A stretch of DNA of 5,307 nucleotides from UBA3537 sp965662485 (GTDB lineage: Bacteria > Bacteroidota > Bacteroidia > Flavobacteriales > Flavobacteriaceae): NCBI GenBank assembly GCA_965662485.1, contig CBFIIL010000069.1, positions 1-5,307 of the forward strand. The letters run 5' to 3'. Of the stretch, positions 1-5,307 are shown in pieces. The notes under the pieces are model-generated. The model searched no databases, was not told the origin of the DNA, and saw only the letters and a list, made by a program, of their open reading frames with translations. A program made the position numbers and the translations under genes. Positions within the stretch are counted from its first letter, which is position 1, and each line of letters begins with the position of its first letter.

Positions 1-432
1 AAATTCTATTCCATTTTTTATTTTCACATCAACTGTTCTTTCATAAACATAATTTACCGGTAAACTGTTATAATTTCGATGTGTTTCAATGTAGAGTTCG
101 TAAGATTTTTCAAAAATGGGTTTTAAGAAGTTTTTATCTTCAAGAGAATGAATTTTATATACCATTACAGTTTGACCCATAGGAAACCCATAGTTGTAAT
201 ACGTATTTAAATATTCTTTTTCTTTTATCTTGATGAGTTTATAATTGACAACATTGCCCCATTGACCCCCAAAAATTGTGTCTGATAAGCTGCCTTTTTC
301 TACTACTAAACTTCCGTAACAGTTTCTGCAATATTTGCTTTCAATTTCTTTGAAATTCAGTTTAGATTCTTGCTGAGCATTGCTATAAAACAGACCGAAT
401 ATTAATATTACTAACAGTGGTTTATAATTCAT
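1..432 (-). CDS. Small secreted protein of unknown function, C-terminus cut by the window edge
   Basis: An uninterrupted reading frame of 144 codons runs leftward from an ATG at 430-432 and leaves the window at position 1 without a stop, so the C-terminus is missing. The first 19 residues (MNYK, then a hydrophobic stretch ending FYSNA) form a Sec signal peptide, with predicted cleavage before Gln20 in the usual Bacteroidota manner. The mature part is mixed polar and aromatic and probably beta-rich. It carries one CxxC pair (Cys35 and Cys38, in YCRNCYGS), which may form a disulfide or, less likely with only one pair, bind a metal. I do not recognise the family. Start choice: no in-frame ATG further upstream gives a better signal peptide, and the leader is A/T-rich without a Shine-Dalgarno, as is normal here. 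The gene lies downstream of the decayed transglutaminase-like locus in the same direction, with 66 bases between the broken tail and this ATG. That it is a gene is fairly certain; its function is unknown. Confidence 0.8.
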   Translation of the reverse strand, partial: MNYKPLLVILIFGLFYSNAQQESKLNFKEIESKYCRNCYGSLVVEKGSLSDTIFGGQWGNVVNYKLIKIKEKEYLNTYYNYGFPMGQTVMVYKIHSLEDKNFLKPIFEKSYELYIETHRNYNSLPVNYVYERTVDVKIKNGIEF

Positions 433-498
433 CTTTATATTTAATTTTTTGTAGTATTTATCCTATAATATCAATAGAATATGAGCTTACATCTGTTA

Positions 499-619
499 CT
501 AAACTTTACCTTTTTCTAATTTACCAAAATTGTCTTTAGGATTGAGCCATGGATTTTTCTCTGAAATAACATACTTTTTTTTCTCCTTTTTTTGTGTTGC
601 CAGAGGTATTCGAATAATT
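499..619 (-). pseudogene. Coding-like, out-of-frame tail following the transglutaminase-like gene
   Basis: Past the TAA at 620-622 the sequence still looks coded. Read through in the original frame it gives NYSNTSGNTKKGEKK. In the frame one base over it continues KYVISEKNPWLNPKDNFGK and ends at a TAG at 499-501. The frame change falls in the region of two homopolymer runs, T7 at 587-593 and T8 at 575-582 (A runs on the coding strand), where single-base slippage is common. No good start codon opens this segment, so it is unlikely to be a separate gene. The simplest reading is that it was once the C-terminal part of the upstream protein, lost through one stop codon and one frameshift. The alternative is chance openness in A-rich DNA. 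Confidence 0.45.
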
Positions 620-1042
620 TTATTTGAAAGCCCAAGTCAAATCATATATTTGATAATGTCCATTAACTTTAACAATATTCCATGCGTGATTAGAGCTATA
701 AAAACCAATATCTTGTGCACTTGTTTTACCATCTCCAGTCACATAATTGTTTTCAATATTTGAAAGCTCACATAGTGCAATAAACAGTTCTGCATAGTCT
801 TGGCAAACCCCTTCTCTTGAATTAATTGTATTCAGTGGTTTCCTTGCCCTTACTCCGTATACTTTTTGTTCTTCATTAAAGTAAGGTTTTACAATTTGAT
901 TATGAAGTTGTTCAATATTGCTGTAGTTTTGAGTTGGGATGGATGCCAAATGAGTGTCTATAGCACTGAATTTATGAGAAATGCCTTTTGCTGAAATATA
1001 TATTAAGCAAAATATTAGGATAAATTCAAAAACGGATTTCAT
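620..1042 (-). CDS. Transglutaminase-like (papain-fold) secreted protein, probably truncated
   Basis: The 140-residue product matches the transglutaminase-like / papain-fold peptidase core. The catalytic Cys80 sits in REGVCQDYAELF, the His119 in SSNHAWNIV, and the Asp134 in YDLTWA, so all three triad residues are present in the right order. Known family members act as cysteine proteases or acyl-transferring enzymes; the substrate here cannot be told. Residues 4-18 are hydrophobic and probably form a signal peptide or a single membrane anchor; unlike the other secreted products here there is no Gln at the likely cleavage site (ISA then Lys). The oddity is that the protein ends six residues after the catalytic Asp, where relatives as I remember them continue much further, and coding-like sequence follows the stop. 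It is therefore likely a truncated or decaying gene, although the catalytic core is complete. The ATG at 1040-1042 lies 5 bases after the stop of a 32-codon ORF, in an A/T-rich context. Confidence 0.72.
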   Translation of the reverse strand: MKSVFEFILIFCLIYISAKGISHKFSAIDTHLASIPTQNYSNIEQLHNQIVKPYFNEEQKVYGVRARKPLNTINSREGVCQDYAELFIALCELSNIENNYVTGDGKTSAQDIGFYSSNHAWNIVKVNGHYQIYDLTWAFK

Positions 1043-1047
1043 ATACT

Positions 1048-1146
1048 TTAAAGGTAGTAATATTTTTCAACTTTAACCAAAGCTTGTTTTAGGGCATAAT
1101 TAGATTCATCACGGTCGTGAATGGCTTTATTAAAATATTGTTGCAT
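1048..1146 (-). pseudogene. 32-codon ORF, possible remnant of a CHAT-type protease C-terminus
   Basis: A short frame starts with ATG at 1144-1146 (MQQYFNKAIHDRD...) and stops at 1048-1050, only 5 bases before the transglutaminase-like start. Its codon choice looks like protein coding. The same frame upstream, through an in-frame TAA at 1159-1161, reads VNTNSD*YSAT. Joined, the spacing S-x2-M-x3-F-x12-A-L-x2-A resembles my remembered consensus for the end of CHAT (caspase-like) domains, T-x2-L-M-x2-F-Y with a later A-L-x2-A. This is an alignment by eye over about 30 residues and may be chance. If right, the piece is a decayed fragment that has lost the catalytic part. It could instead be a small standalone gene or a leader peptide coupled to the gene below. 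Confidence 0.3.
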
Positions 1147-1287
1147 GGTGGCTGAGTATTAATCAGAGTTAGTGTTGACTTTTTAACTTTTGAATTTTTT
1201 TATTTTTCAAATCTAATAATTACTCTAGTTTTATTTTTTTTAATTTGTTAAATCTAACTAAATTAGTTTTTAATATAAATAGATATT

Positions 1288-2274
1288 ATGAATAACAGTA
1301 TCCTTACTTTTATTTTTTGTATTGGCTTTTCACTTTTTCTAGTCCAAGCGCAATGTAACCAACCAATTTTAACAACTATTTCATTTACTAATGGAGCAGA
1401 AGTTGAAACGTCTTATTGTGGAAATGTGAATGATAGGGGTCAGCGTGACGGCAAAGGACGTTTAGAGTACATTAACTTTGATATCTTATACAAAGAAGGT
1501 ATGTGGAAAAATGATCAGTTAAATGGTGAGGCAAAAACAGTATTAACAAATGGTCAAGTATATGAAGGTATTTATGAAAATGGAAAATTGACAAAAGGTG
1601 TGTTTACTTCAAATATCAAGGGCGATTTATGGATCTATAATGGTGAGTTTAATGGAAATTATTTTCAAGGTGCAGGAATTGAAAGAAGAGAGATTAATAA
1701 TCAAGTCATAATTAAAGAAGGCGATTTTTTTTCAGACAAACTATATCAAGGCACCGAAACCATCTATTATACTGATTCTGGTGTTAAAATTATTAGTAAA
1801 TATTTAAAAGGAATTCCAACAGTATTGGATCGAAACGACATTAATACTTACAAAGCCGAAGATATCGTCGGAAATACTGAGTTTATTGAAGTTAGTTTAT
1901 TACAACGAGGTACAATTGTTGATTCTAAGTTAGCCTATGATGTTGAGTTAGAAATTAATGGTGTAAAAGGTGAATGGCTTTTGGATAGCGGTGCAATGGG
2001 TTTTACCATTGGCAATATAATGTTTGAAAAACTTATAGCTAATGGTATAAAATATAAAGATCTAAATAAAATTGTAAAATCTTTCGGAATTGGAGGAGAG
2101 GCCTTTGGAGATCTTGTGGTTTTAGATCAAGTTAAAATAGGGGATTACATTGTAAAAAATGTGGTAGCTACAGTTCTTGATACCCCAAACTCATTATTGG
2201 GTACTGGGTTTTTATTGAAATTCAGTAATGTCATTTGGAATATGAAAGACAAGAAGTTAACATTATATAAATGA
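1288..2274 (+). CDS. Secreted MORN-repeat protein with C-terminal retropepsin-like aspartic protease domain
   Basis: The 328-residue product begins with a Sec signal peptide (residues 1-21, ending LVQA) cut before Gln22. Residues about 48-157 hold four or five MORN-like repeats, for example YKEGMWKNDQLNGEA (68-82), YEGIYENGKLTKG (92-104) and YNGEFNGNYFQGAG (117-130); MORN repeats form elongated beta hairpins used for lipid or protein binding. Residues about 215-328 are a single-lobe clan AA aspartic protease: the catalytic motif is LLDSGA (231-236, Asp233), with a Gly-rich flap-like stretch at 267-274 (GIGGEAFG) and the family's second signature, LLGTGFLLKF, at 303-312. Such domains act as homodimers; characterised bacterial relatives include the periplasmic protease PerP of Caulobacter. 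The likely site of action is the periplasm or cell surface. The MORN part may position the protease on a membrane or partner; that is inference. DSGA instead of DTGA is a conservative change and compatible with activity. The gene has no overlap with neighbours; the next plus-strand gene starts 94 bases downstream. Confidence 0.88.
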   Translation: MNNSILTFIFCIGFSLFLVQAQCNQPILTTISFTNGAEVETSYCGNVNDRGQRDGKGRLEYINFDILYKEGMWKNDQLNGEAKTVLTNGQVYEGIYENGKLTKGVFTSNIKGDLWIYNGEFNGNYFQGAGIERREINNQVIIKEGDFFSDKLYQGTETIYYTDSGVKIISKYLKGIPTVLDRNDINTYKAEDIVGNTEFIEVSLLQRGTIVDSKLAYDVELEINGVKGEWLLDSGAMGFTIGNIMFEKLIANGIKYKDLNKIVKSFGIGGEAFGDLVVLDQVKIGDYIVKNVVATVLDTPNSLLGTGFLLKFSNVIWNMKDKKLTLYK

Positions 2275-2368
2275 AAGCTAAAAAAAAGTTCAAAAAAATT
2301 AATTTTCATCGATGGTCAAATTGAAAAATTTTTAAATTGCTTTAATATTAACAATTAATCAAAAATCA

Positions 2369-2854
2369 ATGAACAAAATAATACTAATTTTTATGCTTAT
2401 TTCATTTAACAGCTACTCACAATATACTGGTGCAACCCCATGGGAAAATTGTTATGGGAAAAATGCATCTTGTGAAACATATCCTAGAGACGGTTATTTA
2501 GTAGGTTGTTCTGAAATAAGTGTCAAAACGTCTAAATATTCATCAGTAGTTGCTATAGTGAAGCGATACGATAAAGTTTTGAAACATGCATATATATCGG
2601 CTGGAAGTAGTTATTCTTTTGAAGTTCCTAACGGTACTTATCAGGTTTATTTTTATTATGGTAAGGATTGGAATCGAAGTAAAGAAATACAATCTGATCA
2701 ATGTTTTAAAATTTATGGAGGTTTTAAAGAAGATGAATCAGTATCAAAGGATAATCCAATAACTCTCAATGACCAAATCATGAGTTACACTTTAACGCAA
2801 GTTACTAACGGAAATTTTAGTCCAAAAACAAGTAACTTAAAAGAGGCACTATAA
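2369..2854 (+). CDS. Small secreted protein of an uncharacterised Bacteroidota family
   Basis: The 161-residue product has a signal peptide of 17 residues (MNKIILIFML, ending SYS) with cleavage predicted before Gln18. The mature protein begins QYTGATPWENCYG and contains Cys28, Cys35, Cys47 and Cys112, an even number that would allow two disulfides in the periplasm. The middle (about 47-100) reads like a small beta sandwich: CSEISVKTSKYSSVVAIVKR, then HAYISAGSSYSFEVPNGTY and QVYFYYGKDWN. The end has a conserved-looking GGFKEDESVSKD and NGNFSPKTSNLKEAL. I recall this overall pattern (TGxTPxxNCYG at the start, PNGTYQ-FFYYG in the middle, NGNFS...EA at the end) from many unnamed Bacteroidota proteins; no function is known to me. 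The core resembles carboxypeptidase-regulatory-like or PEGA-type beta folds. It lies 94 bases after the MORN-protease gene on the same strand and converges with the beta-flower gene 85 bases further on. Co-transcription with the protease is possible; no strong hairpin terminator is visible between them. Confidence 0.85.
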   Translation: MNKIILIFMLISFNSYSQYTGATPWENCYGKNASCETYPRDGYLVGCSEISVKTSKYSSVVAIVKRYDKVLKHAYISAGSSYSFEVPNGTYQVYFYYGKDWNRSKEIQSDQCFKIYGGFKEDESVSKDNPITLNDQIMSYTLTQVTNGNFSPKTSNLKEAL

Positions 2855-2939
2855 ATTGAATTTACCTTTTGTTAATAACAAATTAAAAAATAGGTTAACA
2901 GCAATTTAGCTGATTTGATTTCATTTTAAGAGATTTGAT

Positions 2940-3381
2940 TTAATTGTTAACCCCCATAAGAAGGAAAAGTTTAAAATTCATTGAGCTCCAAGAGCGACTA
3001 AAATAGGGTTTGTATGGGGCGTATTCGAGGTAACTTTTGTAGGGTTTAAACTCCTTATATCCTTTATATGGCTCATATTGTGTATACATTGTAGTTGCCT
3101 CCTTTGTAGCCCCAACAAGCATCCCCATCATGATTTCTAATAATTACATCAATAAACCAACCTAGATGCGTCCCATTAAAGCCATACACGTGAAATTCTC
3201 CACTTTTACTGAAAAGGTAGGCAACTGGCCTGCCACCCCAGAGATAGATTGTTAAGTCGTCGTCCTCGGAATCAATATACGCTACAGCCTCGCCATCATA
3301 TTTAAAAAGTGAAATTTCGTCTTGTGCGAACAGATCTGAGTAAATAAATAGTAAGGCAACTAATAATAAATTTTTTCTCAT
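2940..3381 (-). pseudogene. 4-fold beta flower family protein, broken by a single-base frameshift
   Basis: Two overlapping frames together make one family member. The first, from ATG at 3379-3381, gives a signal peptide (MRKNLLLVALLFIYSDLFA, cut before Gln20) and then the repeats typical of 4-fold beta flower proteins: ISLFKYDGEAVAYID, LTIYLWGGRPVAYL, HVYGFNGTHLGWF. It runs on to a TGA at 3073-3075. The second frame, ending at 2940-2942, supplies the expected C-terminus: VGATKEATTMYTQYEPYKG, then KPYKS and SWSS motifs. Removing one T from the TT at 3117-3118 (coding strand GATGCTTGTTGGGG) fuses them as HDGDA-VGATKEATT and yields 146 residues with no other defect. The family's role is unknown; products are exported, small and beta-rich. 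The in-frame ATG at 3400-3402 would add seven residues but lies inside the promoter element, so 3381 is preferred. The gene follows the kinase gene in the same direction after a 122-base gap. The frameshift may be a real mutation, a phase-variable state or a sequencing error. Confidence 0.82.
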
Positions 3382-3395
3382 TTTTTTAAATAAAA

Positions 3396-3403
3396 CAAAC
3401 ATA
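3396..3403 (-). promoter_or_regulatory. Bacteroidota -7 promoter element for the beta-flower gene
   Basis: On the minus strand these bases read TATGTTTG, a perfect match to the Bacteroidota -7 consensus TAnnTTTG. It ends 14 bases before the ATG at 3379-3381, which would put the transcript start about 8 bases before that codon, in an A-rich leader. The upstream TTTG (-33) element is not clear; only weaker GTT/TTG matches are seen. The element contains the alternative ATG at 3400-3402, which argues against that codon as the translation start. It also implies that the beta-flower gene can be transcribed independently of the kinase gene. Confidence 0.55.
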
Positions 3404-3503
3404 GATTAACAAGTATTTGAACATCATCACAGCATTATTATTTTCAAAATAAAAAAATGAGGGTTTTTCAATCTTAATTTGATTTAATTCTGTTCTGAAG
3501 CCT

Positions 3504-5307
3504 TTATTTTCGATAAAGCGTGATTGTAAATTCACTTCCGTCCCCTAGGTATCCTTTCCTTATTTTTGGTCCAAAATATACACTCGAATTGGAATTTCTA
3601 ATGTCAATTAAATGAGCTCTTTCCAACGCTTTTGCGCCCTTATTGGTGTATAATCTATGATTTTTGTAACAGATATTTTTAATCACGTTTTTACCTTTAA
3701 TTTTATATTGTGGACCTAACTGTTTTCCTGTATCGTAATCAAATATAGTTAAGTAATTATCACTGCCATTTTTCCTAATCAATAAAAAATATTTACTACC
3801 AAATACACCAGAACGCTGATCCCAAGTTTTTGTTTTAAGTATTCTTTGAATTGATGTTTCTGTATTTCTATTTTGTATTGGTTTTTGACTAGTATTTGAA
3901 CTTTCAGTTGGGGTTTGTTTTACAGTTTGTGATGGTGTTCTAGTTTCTTTTTTAGGTCTTTTTCTTGTAGTTTTAATGGGGGTTTTGTCATCATCTACAA
4001 TAGTATAAGTATAATTTTGTTTTTTACCTATTTCTATGTTTGCTATAGGTTGTAATTCTATTTCTATAGTTTCATTTGATTCAACAATTTTATCATTAAA
4101 AACCACAAGTTCAATAAACCCGATTTTTTGATTTGCCTGTATAGTAATAGTGTCGGTTTTTGACCTATAATCATTATGATCTGCGGTTCCTGAAAAAAAC
4201 AGTGGAATTTTAACAATTGAATCTGAAACTTCAGATAGTATGATCGGAATTTTTACTGCAGATAACGATTCTTCTCCCTTTGCTTCTTCAGTTTCAAAAT
4301 TAGCAATTGGAATTATTTTAGGATTATTTATATCAACAATAGGTGTTATTGGTTCTTTTTCATTTTTGCCAAACAAACCAAAAATACTCGCAGTTAATAA
4401 TGCAAATATTATTAAATAGGTAGCATATTCTTTTTTATGAATTTTAATAAAATCAAGACTTTTTTTAATAGCCTTTTTTGTTTCAATCCTTTTGTTCTCT
4501 ATTATTGTTACAGTTTCTGTTTGATTTTTATTTAGTTTTAATTTTATTGTATCTACAGTCCATATACTGTTGAGCTTCAAGAAACTAAGCAGGTTTAATA
4601 AATTTGGTTTAATGTTGTGTATGTATGGGATTAGCTTGTTTTTTGATTCTGAGATAATGTTTGAAAGGGATAATTTCTGCTTTTCAAGAGAAATTTCCAG
4701 GGTTTCATTTTTTGTAATTTCGATACTTCTTTTAACTTTATTGTAACCCCCTTTGATTATTTTTATTTCTACAACGGTACCATAGTTAAAAGATTTGCTA
4801 AATTTTGATCCATAGTGTCTATCCTCATTAAAGCATATTTCTGCTTCTATATCATCATGTATTTTAATACTAAGATTAAAAAAAAGTTCTGTTGGTGGTT
4901 CATTAATATGCTCCTTTAATTTTAGTAGATCTTTTCTAAATTTATCGCATGAAGTGTATCGTTTCTGAGGCTCTTTGTTCGTTGCTTTCTGAACAATTTC
5001 ATTCATTTTAAGACTTACATTCTGATATACAGATTGAATTGATGGTAGTCTTTCATTGGCCACTTTCAAATAAATTTGTCCTTGAGTACATCCTTCATAA
5101 GGCGCTTTTCCAGTTAACATTTGCCACAGCGTCACTCCAAGGCTATATATGTCCGATGACTTTGTTATTTTACTTCCATTACAATGCTCAGGACTCATAT
5201 ACATAGGCGTATAACCTGCTGAACCCCCAATTTGTGTAAGCTTCGTATCGTTTTCAGTATTTTTTGCAATTCCAAAATCCAATAGTCTGATATCAGAATT
5301 TTCATTT
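3504..5307 (-). CDS. Transmembrane Ser/Thr protein kinase with PEGA-like, Calx-beta and novel C-terminal domains (N-terminus outside window)
   Basis: The frame is open from the right edge to a TAA at 3504-3506 and shows 600 residues; the glycine loop, Lys and catalytic-loop part of the kinase lie beyond the window. Visible first is DIRLLDFGIAK with the Mg-binding DFG (residues 10-12), then the activation segment, MSPEH (subdomain VIII), DIYSLGVTLWQMLTGKAPYEG (IX) and PQKRY (XI Arg116). The kinase ends near residue 128. Residues about 143-208 look PEGA-like (GTVVEIKIIKGGY, then ETLEISLEKQ). A basic segment leads to one membrane helix at about 295-312 (YATYLIIFALLTASIFGLF). Residues about 335-440 resemble a Calx-beta domain (TITIQANQKIGFIELVV, then ESNETIEIEL and VDDDK), followed by a Lys/Thr/Pro-rich linker (442-486) and an unrecognised domain of about 115 residues. 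By charge and order the kinase is cytoplasmic and the Calx-beta end extracytoplasmic: a receptor kinase layout. A TTG at 5280-5282 is not the start; it is an internal Leu before DFG. Confidence 0.92.
   Translation of the reverse strand, partial: NENSDIRLLDFGIAKNTENDTKLTQIGGSAGYTPMYMSPEHCNGSKITKSSDIYSLGVTLWQMLTGKAPYEGCTQGQIYLKVANERLPSIQSVYQNVSLKMNEIVQKATNKEPQKRYTSCDKFRKDLLKLKEHINEPPTELFFNLSIKIHDDIEAEICFNEDRHYGSKFSKSFNYGTVVEIKIIKGGYNKVKRSIEITKNETLEISLEKQKLSLSNIISESKNKLIPYIHNIKPNLLNLLSFLKLNSIWTVDTIKLKLNKNQTETVTIIENKRIETKKAIKKSLDFIKIHKKEYATYLIIFALLTASIFGLFGKNEKEPITPIVDINNPKIIPIANFETEEAKGEESLSAVKIPIILSEVSDSIVKIPLFFSGTADHNDYRSKTDTITIQANQKIGFIELVVFNDKIVESNETIEIELQPIANIEIGKKQNYTYTIVDDDKTPIKTTRKRPKKETRTPSQTVKQTPTESSNTSQKPIQNRNTETSIQRILKTKTWDQRSGVFGSKYFLLIRKNGSDNYLTIFDYDTGKQLGPQYKIKGKNVIKNICYKNHRLYTNKGAKALERAHLIDIRNSNSSVYFGPKIRKGYLGDGSEFTITLYRK

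Noticed and set aside
530..763. Plus-strand 77-codon open frame
   Set aside because: It lies antisense to the transglutaminase-like gene and its tail, has a low-complexity Phe/Ile-rich product, and shows no recognisable domain; it is a shadow frame.
1183..1287. Promoter for the MORN-protease gene (TTAATTTG at 1240-1247, TAACTTTTG at 1184-1192)
   Set aside because: Each deviates from TAnnTTTG and neither has a TTTG element at the right distance; AT-rich DNA produces such near matches often.
2855..2939. Possible terminator hairpin between the convergent genes (CAGC-AATTTA-GCTG at about 2899-2912)
   Set aside because: The stem has only four pairs and no T tract follows directly on either strand; nothing better was found in this gap. 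A repeated GATTTGATTT at 2912-2921 and 2932-2941 is most likely low-complexity.
3073..3090. Programmed +1 frameshift at ATA-TGA-G, similar in layout to the prfB site
   Set aside because: The P-site codon ATA would re-pair poorly after slippage, no stimulating Shine-Dalgarno-like site is in place, and family motifs already shift frame about 40 bases earlier at 3117-3118.
2940..3131. Separate 63-residue minus-strand gene starting MMGMLVGATK
   Set aside because: Its sequence from VGATK onward is the expected C-terminus of the beta-flower protein upstream, so it is the second half of the frameshifted gene and not its own gene.
3440..3475. Terminator after the kinase gene (coding strand AAAAACCCTCATTTTTTT)
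   Set aside because: It has a T tract but only one arm of a G/C stem; no matching GAGGG arm lies nearby on the same strand, so a hairpin is not supported.

Overview
This is a low-GC window with A-rich leaders, no clear Shine-Dalgarno sites, one very good TAnnTTTG-type -7 promoter element, and secreted proteins that mostly carry Gln just after the predicted signal-peptide cleavage site. Together these point to the phylum Bacteroidota, probably a flavobacterium. Nothing in the window shows whether it is chromosomal or mobile; no tRNA, rRNA, IS element, integrase or CRISPR array was seen.

Layout. Positions 1-432 (minus) hold the 5' part of a small secreted protein that runs off the left edge. 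Positions 499-1182 (minus) look like gene remains: a 140-residue transglutaminase-like protein that stops right after its catalytic Asp motif, followed by a coding-like tail in a broken frame, and preceded by a 32-codon ORF that may be the end of a CHAT-type domain. Two intact plus-strand genes follow. The one at 1288-2274 encodes a secreted MORN-repeat protein fused to a retropepsin-like aspartic protease. The one at 2369-2854 encodes a small Cys-containing secreted protein of an uncharacterised Bacteroidota family. Facing them on the minus strand are a 4-fold beta flower gene broken by one extra base (2940-3381) and a large membrane Ser/Thr kinase (3504 to beyond the right edge). The kinase has a PEGA-like segment, one membrane helix, a Calx-beta domain and an unrecognised C-terminal domain.

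How the parts relate. Nearly every product is predicted to act at the envelope: the kinase as a transmembrane sensor, the others in the periplasm or beyond. The tandem kinase / beta-flower pair could be one functional unit, but the beta-flower gene has its own promoter and is frameshifted. No shared pathway can be shown from sequence alone. The most notable items are the kinase architecture, the MORN-protease fusion, the single-base frameshift whose repair restores a full-length family member, and the cluster of broken effector-like genes on the left.
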